A stretch of 64,000 bases of DNA from NCBI GenBank assembly GCA_015065845.1, contig SVPQ01000001.1, positions 1 to 64,000 on the forward strand, written 5' to 3'. Below, one piece after another: positions 53,403 to 63,543 of this stretch (position 1 is its first letter; the number at the start of each line of letters is the position of its first letter). This stretch comes from Oscillospiraceae bacterium. Its GTDB lineage: Bacteria > Bacillota > Clostridia > Oscillospirales > Acutalibacteraceae. A program made the translations under genes and the position numbers. The notes beneath the pieces were generated by a model. It was not told the DNA's origin. It worked only from the letters and a program-made list of their open reading frames with translations, and ran no database searches.

Positions 53403-55505
53403 ATGACACAACCCTTACTTTCAATAGGTATGATTGTAAAAAACGAAGAGCGATGTTTAGAAAAATGTCTTAAAGCACTTGAACCTTTAAGGCAGGCTAT
53501 TCCTTGTGAATTGGTTATTGCAGATACCGGTTCAACAGATAAAACAAAAGAAATTGCAGAAAAATATGCCGACATTCTTTTTGATTTTACATGGGTCAAT
53601 GATTTTTCCAAAGCAAGAAATGCTGTTATGGACAGATGTTCAGGTAAATGGTATTTAACTGTTGATGCAGACGAATATTTAGCATCTGACTGTACTGAAC
53701 TCGTAAATTTTCTTACGGGTAAAAACTCTGTAAAAATGAAAGAAGCTACTATAATACAGCGAAATCATTTCGATAAAAATATGGATGGCACGTATTCAGA
53801 TTTCAACGCAAAAAGAATGTGTCGCATGGATACCGGTACGCGTTACACTAATCCGATTCACGAATATTTCAACATCCCTGTGGCATTAAATGAAATTTAC
53901 ATTTTAACAAATACCATATTTGACCACGATGGTTACGCTAATATATCAGCAGAACACAAACGAGAAAAAGAAGCGAGAAACCTGAATTTACTTGAAACAG
54001 AATTAAAAAATGAACCTGACAATCTCAGAGTTATACTTCAATGTCTTGAATCTTCTGCACATAATAATGAAAAAAGAAAGTTTTACACTCAATATGGAAT
54101 AAAAAAATTAAAAGAGGTATCACACAAAAATCCACATTGGGAAACCTGTGCACCAACTTGTGCAAAGCGTATAGCACTGTATCTTAATTATGATAATGAT
54201 AGTTTTACAGAAGAATGGTTCAATTGGTGTTTTAAAACATTCCCTGATACAGAATGTACTTCAATTGATATTCAATACTTATACACACAGTTTTTAAATT
54301 CCAAAGAAAGATATAAAGAATGTATAATTTCTGCAGAAAAGTATCTTAACAACCTAAAAAAACATTCAGTACAGAACAACACTGCAACCCTCGATAAGAT
54401 TACAAGCTCTCTTTCGTACTGTCACGATTTACACAAATGTGAAATTCAGTTTGTTCTGGCAAATGCAAAATTTAAAGAAAATAATGAAACTGAATTTTTA
54501 AATGTTCTGTGCGAAATAAATCTTAATCAGACTACAACAACCATAATTGACAAATGGTTTTCTGTTATTACTGATTTGGAAATAACATCTGAAGCCATTG
54601 ATAAAATCAGTAAAAAAATCACATCAACACTTGAAGAAACCAAAGATACCCCCAAAATTTATGAAGCGTTGCTAAAACATATCAACAATTGTTTTTCTGT
54701 CAACACCAAAAATACAACTTATACTCTTTTTTCAGAAGTCAGTGGTACTATTGGTCTTTCTTCAAAAATAGCTGACGCAAAAACAAAAGAAAACGCACAA
54801 GAATTTATTCATCAGATTGAAAACTGGGAAAACTTCATGCCAAAAGCATTTAAACAAGCATTGATTTTAAATGTAGATTTTCCTTCTTCTTTTTACCGAA
54901 GCCCTCAATATTGTCTGATAAACTTAATAAATTCAGTGCAGAATGTTGCAGAAGAAATTGTTGTTTCATTAACAGAATACTACTGCAATAATCCAGAAGA
55001 CTGTGAATTCCCACAAGTTTCATTTATTTTCAATTTACTTTCGTTAATAATTTTTGAGAAATCATTAAAAAACGAATCAAGAGAAAAACTTCTTAACAAA
55101 CTTCTTTTAGTTGCAGAAGTTTACCTGAATAGTTGTTATAATCCTGATTTGTTAAAAGATGAAAACAATCTTGATTTCATCTCTCCACAACATTCATTTT
55201 TCTTTTTGCTTTTAAAAGCATTTCGCATAAAAGCAGAAAAACAGTTAGAATATATCCACATTCTGAAATCAGCCTTGAAAAAATTACCACAATCCAAAAT
55301 ACTGATTGAATTTTTAATTGAGAATTTTAAAAATGAAGAAAAACACAAAAAACAAGAAGAATTAAAAAAAGCGACACCAGAACTTGTTGCTATGGCAGAG
55401 CAATTAAAAATAATGTTATCTGCTCTCCCACCGGACTCACCACAACTTATGGCAATAAAACAAAGTCCCGCTTACAAACAAGTTGCTTTTTTAATCGAGA
55501 ATTAA
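53403..55505 (+). CDS. Family 2 glycosyltransferase with helical/TPR-like C-terminus (paralog 2)
   Basis: Near-identical first 100 aa to paralog 1; C-terminal KATPELVAMAEQLKIMLSALPPDSPQLMAIKQSPAYKQVAFLIEN. Confidence 0.92.
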   Translation: MTQPLLSIGMIVKNEERCLEKCLKALEPLRQAIPCELVIADTGSTDKTKEIAEKYADILFDFTWVNDFSKARNAVMDRCSGKWYLTVDADEYLASDCTELVNFLTGKNSVKMKEATIIQRNHFDKNMDGTYSDFNAKRMCRMDTGTRYTNPIHEYFNIPVALNEIYILTNTIFDHDGYANISAEHKREKEARNLNLLETELKNEPDNLRVILQCLESSAHNNEKRKFYTQYGIKKLKEVSHKNPHWETCAPTCAKRIALYLNYDNDSFTEEWFNWCFKTFPDTECTSIDIQYLYTQFLNSKERYKECIISAEKYLNNLKKHSVQNNTATLDKITSSLSYCHDLHKCEIQFVLANAKFKENNETEFLNVLCEINLNQTTTTIIDKWFSVITDLEITSEAIDKISKKITSTLEETKDTPKIYEALLKHINNCFSVNTKNTTYTLFSEVSGTIGLSSKIADAKTKENAQEFIHQIENWENFMPKAFKQALILNVDFPSSFYRSPQYCLINLINSVQNVAEEIVVSLTEYYCNNPEDCEFPQVSFIFNLLSLIIFEKSLKNESREKLLNKLLLVAEVYLNSCYNPDLLKDENNLDFISPQHSFFFLLLKAFRIKAEKQLEYIHILKSALKKLPQSKILIEFLIENFKNEEKHKKQEELKKATPELVAMAEQLKIMLSALPPDSPQLMAIKQSPAYKQVAFLIEN

Positions 55506-55530
55506 ACTAACAATTTACGGAGTGAAAAGT

Positions 55531-57654
55531 ATGCCACAACCTTTACTTTCAATAGGTATGATTGTAAAAAACGAAGAGAGATGTTTAGAAAAATGTCTTA
55601 AAGCACTAGAACCTTTAAGACAAGTTATTCCTTGCGAATTGGTTATTGCAGACACCGGTTCAACAGATAAAACAAAAGAAATCGCAAAGAAATATGCCGA
55701 CACCCTGTTTGATTTTACCTGGGTCAATGATTTTTCTAAAGCAAGAAATGCTGTTATGGATAAATGTTCAGGTAAATGGTTTTTAACCGTTGATGCTGAT
55801 GAATATTTAATACCTGATACAAACGAAATCGTATCATTTTTAAACAGTCCTTCAGAGCAAAAGAAAATATTTGCAACAGTAGTTATACGAAATTATGGCG
55901 ACATTGAAATGAAGGGAACTTATTCTGATTTCAATGCTTTGCGCCTGGTTCGTATGAATACTGGTATTCGTTATGAAGGTGCAATTCACGAATCATTAAC
56001 TGTTACAAATATAGAGCAAATTCATGTTCTTACAGACACTGTTTTCGACCATGATGGTTACGCTGCAGTTTCACCTGAACATCTGATTGAAAAAGAAAAA
56101 CGTAATCTTAAATTGCTTGAAGAAAAACTTTCGAAAAATCCTGATAATTTACAATGCATTTTGCAGTGTCTCGAATCTTCTGCATACACACCTGAAAAGA
56201 AATCATATTATATAAATCTCGCATTTCAGAAGTTATCAGAATATAAAGGGAATGACATTTCATTTAAAGAATTTGCAGGTCCACCTTGTATAAGAACTAT
56301 TGTAAAATATGCAATTGCAGATAACGATTATCGTGTTGATGACTTTGTGAAGTTTGCATTTGACAAGTTCCCTGATTCTGACCATACACTTATAGATGTA
56401 AACTATCTTTATGCCGAATACTTATCACAGAACAAAAAATATGCCGATGCAATAAAACATTGCAAGGCATATCTTGAGAATCTTGATAAATACATCTCGG
56501 ATAAAAACAATTTTTCCGCAGTAGCGTTTACCACTCCTGTTTATTCTATACATAAGAATCACAAAGAACAGATGTTAAGCATCCTGCTTAATTGCTTAAT
56601 AGAAACAAATTGTTCTGATGACGCTTTACAGTATGTTGATAAAATTGATTTGCTCACTGCTTCAAATTCTGCTATAAACAACTGGATTCTTGCTATTGCC
56701 AATAAAAACAGTTCTGAAAAAATACAGAAAAAAGCCTGTTCCCTGATTGGTAATTTGTTTGAAAATTATGCCAACCAGGAAACAGCTTCAAGCACACAAT
56801 ACAACACTGTACTCAACTTGCTTTCAAGTATTTTTTCCTGTAATGAACAATCCAATTTTGACTTTAATAAATTTGCTGACATTCCTGGTACAATTTCGCT
56901 CTCTGTAAAAATAGCAAATGCAACTACCAGAGAAGAAACTGAATCTTACTTGCAGAAAATTGAAAACTGGGATGAGTTTATGCCAGTGGCGTTAAAAAAT
57001 GCATTAAAATTAAATGCAACTTTACCAGATGAGTTCTATCACATCAACTATTCCAGAATGAATTATCTCACAACTAATCTGACTTTTGCCGCAAACGACA
57101 TTTGTGACAGTCTGGTAAACGAGCTTACTGTCAGTAGCGAAAAAACCAATTTACACAAAATTGCTTTTTACTTCAACTTAATTGTAACTCTTCTGTTGAA
57201 TAAAGATATTATTATCAATAATGAGAAAAAAGCAACATATTTAAATGTATTTTATAAAGTCGCAGACATTTTTCTCAATGCTTGCTACAATAAAAATATT
57301 CTTGAAAATGAAGATTATGTTTCTTGCCTCCAGGAAACCCACATATTAGCGTGGTACTTAGTAAAAGCAAATAAACTTAGAGACAAAAACCCATTGGAAT
57401 ATGTAAAAGCCTTAAGGTCTGCTTTACAGAAAGTTCCACAAGCAAAAGAAATTGTAGAATTCCTGATTGAAGAATTACGAGCACAGGAAGAAAAGAAAAA
57501 ACAAGAGCAAATAAAAAATGCATCACCTGAACTCATTGCTATGGCAAACCAATTAAAAACAATGCTCTCTGCTTTCCCTCCTGATTCGCCACAACTTTTA
57601 GCAATTAAGCAAAGTCCTATGTATAAACAGGTTGCTTTTTTAATTGAAGAGTAG
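55531..57654 (+). CDS. Family 2 glycosyltransferase with helical/TPR-like C-terminus (paralog 3)
   Basis: As paralogs 1 and 2; C-terminal NASPELIAMANQLKTMLSAFPPDSPQLLAIKQSPMYKQVAFLIEE. Confidence 0.92.
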   Translation: MPQPLLSIGMIVKNEERCLEKCLKALEPLRQVIPCELVIADTGSTDKTKEIAKKYADTLFDFTWVNDFSKARNAVMDKCSGKWFLTVDADEYLIPDTNEIVSFLNSPSEQKKIFATVVIRNYGDIEMKGTYSDFNALRLVRMNTGIRYEGAIHESLTVTNIEQIHVLTDTVFDHDGYAAVSPEHLIEKEKRNLKLLEEKLSKNPDNLQCILQCLESSAYTPEKKSYYINLAFQKLSEYKGNDISFKEFAGPPCIRTIVKYAIADNDYRVDDFVKFAFDKFPDSDHTLIDVNYLYAEYLSQNKKYADAIKHCKAYLENLDKYISDKNNFSAVAFTTPVYSIHKNHKEQMLSILLNCLIETNCSDDALQYVDKIDLLTASNSAINNWILAIANKNSSEKIQKKACSLIGNLFENYANQETASSTQYNTVLNLLSSIFSCNEQSNFDFNKFADIPGTISLSVKIANATTREETESYLQKIENWDEFMPVALKNALKLNATLPDEFYHINYSRMNYLTTNLTFAANDICDSLVNELTVSSEKTNLHKIAFYFNLIVTLLLNKDIIINNEKKATYLNVFYKVADIFLNACYNKNILENEDYVSCLQETHILAWYLVKANKLRDKNPLEYVKALRSALQKVPQAKEIVEFLIEELRAQEEKKKQEQIKNASPELIAMANQLKTMLSAFPPDSPQLLAIKQSPMYKQVAFLIEE

Positions 57655-57666
57655 GTGTTAGGCAAT

Positions 57667-57706
57667 AGAAAAAGTTCTATCATTCAAATGATGATAGAAC
57701 TTTTTA
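57667..57706. terminator. Bidirectional terminator
   Basis: AAAAAGTTCTATCAT-tcaaatg-ATGATAGAACTTTTT. Confidence 0.85.
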
Positions 57707-57720
57707 TTTATCTATTATTT

Positions 57721-58944
57721 TTATTCAACAACTGGCTCTGTAACTTCCGGTGGAATCATTTCACCGATAGAACCAGAAAAGATTTTAAAGAAATCTCTTA
57801 AAAATTCCATAAACATATTAACTATAGGAAGCATAATATTTGAGATTGTGTAACTTGCTTCGCTTCTTGAATCGGTGTCTGTAATAGTTGAACCGCTTTG
57901 TGTTGCAAGAAAACTTGAAGTTAACTCGTAAGTATAGTAACTGTCAAGGTCGCCTTCATCAAGTTCAATAATTCTTGCACCCTGAAGCATTTTATTATAG
58001 TATGAGTGGTATGTAGCGCCTGGTGTCTGAACAAGGTCAATACCATTAATATCTGCTACAAAGCTATTAACATGGTCGTGACCAACAACAACTGCAAGAA
58101 CATCGCCACCTGCTTTCATTGCATCCCATTGACCATCTGAACCATTACCAGGACAACTCTTTTCAAAAATGTAACCATCAAAAGTCTCAATTTTCGGAAT
58201 ATATGAATAAACACTACCATCATTGAAATTATATGTAAGTTCACCCATAGAAACATCTGATTCATAAAAAAGAACTTCAACTGCTTCTTTTGGAATAATG
58301 TGCTGGAATGCAATTGCAGGAACAACTTTACCACCATTAGCTTCTGTAATAGCGTCACGGGTTTTGTTGTACCATTCAATCTGGTCTGCTCTTACCCAGT
58401 CATAACCAAGCCATTCACCATTATCTGCATGAAGTGATGTACCTGAGTCAAACATCCAGAGATTAAAAGCAATATCGTTACCCTTACTTGAATAGATTAA
58501 AAGATTGTGGTTTGCACAACCATGAAGTGCAGGGTCCGCATCAAAAGCAAGACAACCAGGATATTTCTGATACTCTGCTAATTGTTGCTCTGCTGTGAAA
58601 TTCTCTCTTTCAACATCGTGATTACCAAATACAAATGTGAAAGGAACATTTCTTGATACGAGTGGATATAATAATTGTTCATAAGCACGAACATCTTCTG
58701 TAACAATATTATCACCATCGAAAACAACAAGGTCAGGTTTTGAGTAATCAAGAGCCTCGTTAATGAATGCTACCATTGCATCATCAATAGGATAAACATC
58801 CTGAACGTCTGCAAGAACAAGGATTTTAAATGTTCCGTCCTTTCTGAATCTTAAAACAGTTTCTTCAGTACCTGCAGCAAAAACAGTCACTGAAAGTGAA
58901 AACAACATTGAAATTACAAGTAAAATTGAAATAATTTTTTTCAT
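57721..58944 (-). CDS. Secreted metallophosphoesterase (calcineurin-like)
   Basis: Signal peptide MKKIISILLVISMLFSLSVTVFAAG; KILVLADVQD, VVFDGDNIV, FVFGNHDVE, VVVGHDHVN. Confidence 0.92.
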   Translation of the reverse strand: MKKIISILLVISMLFSLSVTVFAAGTEETVLRFRKDGTFKILVLADVQDVYPIDDAMVAFINEALDYSKPDLVVFDGDNIVTEDVRAYEQLLYPLVSRNVPFTFVFGNHDVERENFTAEQQLAEYQKYPGCLAFDADPALHGCANHNLLIYSSKGNDIAFNLWMFDSGTSLHADNGEWLGYDWVRADQIEWYNKTRDAITEANGGKVVPAIAFQHIIPKEAVEVLFYESDVSMGELTYNFNDGSVYSYIPKIETFDGYIFEKSCPGNGSDGQWDAMKAGGDVLAVVVGHDHVNSFVADINGIDLVQTPGATYHSYYNKMLQGARIIELDEGDLDSYYTYELTSSFLATQSGSTITDTDSRSEASYTISNIMLPIVNMFMEFLRDFFKIFSGSIGEMIPPEVTEPVVE

Positions 58945-58983
58945 AACCTTCTCCTGATATTTTATTTAGTTCGCCAAAATATA

Positions 58984-60294
58984 TTAACCATATTTTACTA
59001 CTAATTCTTTGAAGTGTCTACCCTTTTCTTCGAAATTTTTGTAATAATTATAACTTGCCGCCGCTGGCGAGAAAAGGCAAACCCCATTTTCTTTTGTACA
59101 TTTTATTGCATTTACAACTGCATCTTCCATATTTTCTGCATAAATTGCGTTTACACTTGTATTATGCAATTTTACATCATCCAATATATCGTGACCAGTT
59201 TCTGGTAAACCAATTAAATTTTTAATATCGCAATCGACAAGAAAATCAATAAATTCTGTGTAATCAATTCCACGGTCAAGACCGCCGAAAATCAATGTTT
59301 CAACATTACCCAGTGCTTTTATTGCACCAATTACCGCAGTAGGTATTGTTGCAATGCTGTCATTGTAATAAGATACATTATTAAACTTACCAACAAATTC
59401 CATTCTGTGTTCAATACCATTAAAATTCTTTATAGCATTTCTTACACTGTCGTCATCAACCTGAAAAATTCTTGCAACCGCTAAAGCGTAGGCAATATCC
59501 TGTCTGTTGTGTTCACCTTTTAAATGCTCTGTACTTTTCCAGAGTTCGTTTACAAATTCATCGTTCTGTGCTTTAGTAAAACCAACTTTTACTATTGTAC
59601 CATCACCAATTGACTTTTTAATATCAAGTCCGTGACCGACATCCTGCTCATCGTTATAAACAAAGAAACAATCTTTATTCTGGTATCTTGTTATATTGAG
59701 CTTTGAATTTGCATAACCCATAAAACCAGTTTTATAGTGGTCTAAGTGTTCTTCATAAATATTTACCAGCACCGCAACTTTCGGTGAAGCGGTTGTAAAC
59801 TCAAGCTGGTGTGAAGACATTTCTATAACTGCAATCAAATCTTCACCCTCATCAGCTTTTTCAAAAACAGGAACACCTATATTACCTATAAGGCAAGTGT
59901 TTTTGCCACCTGCTTTTAACATTTCATATATAAGTGTAGAAGTTGTAGTTTTACCTTTTGAACCGGTAATACCAACAACTGTAGGCTTTGCAAAACGCAA
60001 AAACATATCGGTCTGACAAGTAATCTCAGTAGTATCAGAATATTTTACATTATCCAAAAATGCAATTCCGGGACTTTTGAAAACCAAATCAAAATCGCTA
60101 AGACAAGATAAATAATTATCTCCACATATCAAATCAACATTACTGTCGTCAATCTTAAGAAAATTCTTATCCGCAATAGTTAATTTTTTTTCAGGTAAGT
60201 GCTTTCTTATATAGTTATAAGTAGAAATACCCTCTCTGCCGTAACCGAGAATAAGAATTTTTTTGTCTTTAATATATTCAATTATCTGCGACAT
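58984..60294 (-). CDS. murD: UDP-N-acetylmuramoylalanine--D-glutamate ligase
   Basis: ILGYGREGISTYNYIRKH, VVGITGSKGKTTTSTLIYEML, GIEHRMEFVGKFNNVSYYNDSIATIPTA. Confidence 0.93.
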   Translation of the reverse strand: MSQIIEYIKDKKILILGYGREGISTYNYIRKHLPEKKLTIADKNFLKIDDSNVDLICGDNYLSCLSDFDLVFKSPGIAFLDNVKYSDTTEITCQTDMFLRFAKPTVVGITGSKGKTTTSTLIYEMLKAGGKNTCLIGNIGVPVFEKADEGEDLIAVIEMSSHQLEFTTASPKVAVLVNIYEEHLDHYKTGFMGYANSKLNITRYQNKDCFFVYNDEQDVGHGLDIKKSIGDGTIVKVGFTKAQNDEFVNELWKSTEHLKGEHNRQDIAYALAVARIFQVDDDSVRNAIKNFNGIEHRMEFVGKFNNVSYYNDSIATIPTAVIGAIKALGNVETLIFGGLDRGIDYTEFIDFLVDCDIKNLIGLPETGHDILDDVKLHNTSVNAIYAENMEDAVVNAIKCTKENGVCLFSPAAASYNYYKNFEEKGRHFKELVVKYG

Positions 60295-60324
60295 AACACT
60301 CTCTCCGCAACACAATTAAAATTT

Positions 60325-60371
60325 AAAGTTCCGCTTTTCATTATAATAATACAATGAAAAGCGGTTTTTAA
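60325..60371. terminator. Hairpin terminator between murD and GGDEF gene
   Basis: CCGCTTTTCATT-ataataatac-AATGAAAAGCGGTTTTT. Confidence 0.75.
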
Positions 60372-60378
60372 TACACAA

Positions 60379-61689
60379 TTATTCAGCAAAAGCGTAGCCA
60401 TTTTTACCGTGTTTCTTTACATAGTACATAGCTTCGTCTGCTTTTTCAAATAAGTCGTTGTAATCCATACCTGTTTCAGGATAAATTGCAACACCTATTG
60501 AGCACGACATAACTCTGTCTGTTGCTTTTTCAAGTTTAACACTATGACATATTTTCTCAATTTCTTTTGCTTTTTCTTCTACGAGTTCTTTAACATCGCC
60601 AAGACCATTAACAAATATTACGAATTCCTCACCGCCGACACGACCTAAAATATCTGTTGAACGGAACGCAAGTGCTAATTTACTTGTAAACTCACGAAGA
60701 AAAACATCACCCTCGTGGTGACCATAAGTATCGTTAAGAAGTTTAAAGTCATCAATATCTATAAGGAACATTGTGCCAGGCTCGTTAGGATATTCTTTAA
60801 TAAGCTCATTGATTTTAAGACCCGTTGAAACTTTGTTAAGGAAGCCTGTAAGCTGGTCTGTTTCTGCCTGAGCAATAAGTCTTGATTTTTCTTTCTTTTC
60901 TTTATCAATATCAGAAATAGTACCAATGAAACGGACTGCATTACCCTCGTCATCAAAAATAGCGGCAAATTTAATTCTGTGCCATACTATATCATTTCGC
61001 TGATTTATAATTCTTGCGTCAAAGATATTAATTCTCTTACCAGAAAGAGCGTTACTTACCGCTTCAATAAAGAGTGGCACATCTCTGTGGTCAAGCACAT
61101 TACCATAAGTAATATATTCAATAGCATCTTCAACTCTTGTTGCTGTACGGAGGGTTCTTAAAATTTTAGGTGAACATTCGAGTACATCAGAAGCAACATC
61201 ATAATTGAACATAATATCATCAGAAATTTCTTCTATAAGTTCATATCTTTCTTTTTCTTCCTGAATCTTCATCTGAAGATGTTTCATTTCTGTAATATCA
61301 ACAATATTGCAAATAAAGCGTTGTTCGCCCTCTTTAGCATCGTGTGGTTTTCTTACAGAAAAAAGAGCCCACGCAACTTCACCATTTTTCTTATTACAAC
61401 GACATTCAAATTTCTGAACTTCACCCGGTTTATAATCAGTATTGATACGGGATATAATATTCATAAAATCATTATAATGGAAAAGATTAAGTCTTACTTC
61501 CTGCGGGAGTGTTTCATATTCATCTCTGGTATAACCGAAAAGCTCAAAAAATCCTTCATTTGTATATTCAAGCTTAACACCCTCAGAGTGTGGTGAACAC
61601 ATAGCAATACCCGCAACAGTTTCCCTCAAAATCATTTCAAGTTCAACTTTTTGGAGTTCGCTTTCATTTAATCCGCCGTACTTCATCAT
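60379..61689 (-). CDS. PAS-domain diguanylate cyclase (GGDEF)
   Basis: PAS repeats; TGFLNKVSTGLKINELI..FLIDIDDFKLLNDTYGHHEGDVFLREF..GRVGGEEFVIFV. Confidence 0.95.
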   Translation of the reverse strand: MMKYGGLNESELQKVELEMILRETVAGIAMCSPHSEGVKLEYTNEGFFELFGYTRDEYETLPQEVRLNLFHYNDFMNIISRINTDYKPGEVQKFECRCNKKNGEVAWALFSVRKPHDAKEGEQRFICNIVDITEMKHLQMKIQEEKERYELIEEISDDIMFNYDVASDVLECSPKILRTLRTATRVEDAIEYITYGNVLDHRDVPLFIEAVSNALSGKRINIFDARIINQRNDIVWHRIKFAAIFDDEGNAVRFIGTISDIDKEKKEKSRLIAQAETDQLTGFLNKVSTGLKINELIKEYPNEPGTMFLIDIDDFKLLNDTYGHHEGDVFLREFTSKLALAFRSTDILGRVGGEEFVIFVNGLGDVKELVEEKAKEIEKICHSVKLEKATDRVMSCSIGVAIYPETGMDYNDLFEKADEAMYYVKKHGKNGYAFAE

Positions 61690-61867
61690 TAACCCTTCCT
61701 TTGTCGAAAATAATCAAAAAAACAAAATAAGATTATACATATTTGTGATTATAACACATTTTTTTCTATTTAACAAGGTTTTTTTGAAAAGACTTGAATA
61801 AATTACTAAAATTTTATATAATCTATCTGTTGTATTATAATTTATTATAGTGTATTGGTGAAATTAT

Positions 61868-62584
61868 ATGTTAGAATTATTAAATTTATCATTCAAAGTC
61901 AATGATGACGGCGAAAAAAAAGAGATTTTAAACGATGTGTCTCTTACTCTTGAGGATGGCAAATTCCTTGTAATTACAGGGCCTAACGGTGGTGGCAAAT
62001 CAACCCTTGCCAAAATCATTATGGGTATTGAAAAACCAACTGGTGGTAAAATACTCTGGAATGGCACTGATATTACAGATATGTCTATAACAGAAAGAGC
62101 AAAACTTGGTATAGGCTACGCTTTTCAGCAACCGCCGAGATTTAAAGGTCTTACTGTAAGAGATTTATTAAGTCTTTCTCACGGTAGCACTCTTCCTGAA
62201 GACCAGTGTTGCACATACCTTACAAATGTTGGTCTTTGCTCAAAAGATTACCTTAACAGAGAGGTTGACGCAACTCTTTCTGGTGGTGAAATAAAAAGAA
62301 TAGAAATTGCAACAATTATGGCAAGAAATGTAGACCTTGCAATTTACGATGAACCAGAAGCAGGTATTGACCTTTGGAGTTTCAATATGCTTATTGAAAG
62401 TTTTAAAAATATTTCTGCAAAAAACAATCAGAGTATGATTATAATCTCTCATCAGGAGAGAATTATGAAAATTGCTGATGAAATTGCAATTATAGCAAAT
62501 GGCACAGTAAGTAAAAAAGGTCCTGTTGATGAAGTTTTCCCTCTTTTAATGAACGAATTCAACAGCGCTTGTAATTTCAGATAA
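61868..62584 (+). CDS. sufC: Fe-S cluster assembly ATPase SufC
   Basis: VITGPNGGGKSTLAKIIMGIEKPTGGKI..LSGGEIKRIEIATIMARNVDLAIYDEPEAGIDLWSF. Confidence 0.92.
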   Translation: MLELLNLSFKVNDDGEKKEILNDVSLTLEDGKFLVITGPNGGGKSTLAKIIMGIEKPTGGKILWNGTDITDMSITERAKLGIGYAFQQPPRFKGLTVRDLLSLSHGSTLPEDQCCTYLTNVGLCSKDYLNREVDATLSGGEIKRIEIATIMARNVDLAIYDEPEAGIDLWSFNMLIESFKNISAKNNQSMIIISHQERIMKIADEIAIIANGTVSKKGPVDEVFPLLMNEFNSACNFR

Positions 62585-62597
62585 GGTGGTGGAATAA

Positions 62598-63515
62598 ATG
62601 CAAAAAGTAGATTCACATATGTTAAAAACAATTGCAGATTTGCACGATGTTCCACAAGGGGCCTACAACATCCGTAAGAATGGTGAAAGTGCAGGTCGTG
62701 CCTCAACTGAAAATATTATAATTGAAAATAAAAAAGACAAACCCGGCATTGATATAACAGTCAAATCGAATACAAAGAATGAAAGTGTTCACATTCCTGT
62801 TATAATCACCGAAACCGGTGTTGATGACTTGGTTTACAACGATTTTTATATTGGTGAAAATGCAGATGTTCTTATTGTTGCTGGTTGCGGTATTCATAAC
62901 TCAGGTGACAAAAAGAGTGAGCACGATGGTATCCACCGTTTCCATATAGGTAAAAATGCGCGTATTAAATATGTTGAAAAACATTATGGCGAAGGCACAG
63001 GCACAGGAGAAAATATTTTAAACCCTGTTACTGAAATTTTTATGGATGAAAATTCATATTGTGAAATGGAAATGGTGCAGATTGAAGGCGTCGACTCAAC
63101 AAAAAGAAACACTGTTGCAAAATTACAGGCTGGTGCTCACCTTCTCATTTTAGAAAAACTTATGACTCACGACAACCAGGTTGCACATTCAGATATGACA
63201 ATTGAACTTAATGGATTAGATGCATCTTCACAGATTATTTCCCGTTCAGTTGCAAAAGACAATTCTGAACAAGTCTTTTACCCTAAAGCAGTCGGTAACG
63301 CAAAATGCAGAGCTCACGTACAATGCGACTCAATTATTATGGGTAACGCTCACATCCGTTCAATTCCTGAAATTGCTGCAAACCATTGCGATGCAAACAT
63401 TGTTCACGAAGCGGCAATTGGTAAAATAAACAATGACCAGCTTTTAAAACTTCAGACACTTGGTAAAACAGAAGATGAAGCAGAAGAAATTATTATCAAC
63501 TGTTTCTTGAGATAA
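62598..63515 (+). CDS. sufB: SufB/SufD-family Fe-S scaffold (short, 305 aa)
   Basis: VLIVAGCGIHNSG..EHDGIHRFHIGKNARIKYVEKHYGEG..KNTVAKL..AHVQCDSIIMGNAHIRSIPEI. Confidence 0.88.
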   Translation: MQKVDSHMLKTIADLHDVPQGAYNIRKNGESAGRASTENIIIENKKDKPGIDITVKSNTKNESVHIPVIITETGVDDLVYNDFYIGENADVLIVAGCGIHNSGDKKSEHDGIHRFHIGKNARIKYVEKHYGEGTGTGENILNPVTEIFMDENSYCEMEMVQIEGVDSTKRNTVAKLQAGAHLLILEKLMTHDNQVAHSDMTIELNGLDASSQIISRSVAKDNSEQVFYPKAVGNAKCRAHVQCDSIIMGNAHIRSIPEIAANHCDANIVHEAAIGKINNDQLLKLQTLGKTEDEAEEIIINCFLR

Positions 63516-63543
63516 TTATATTTACTGTAGGGAGGTTATTCCT

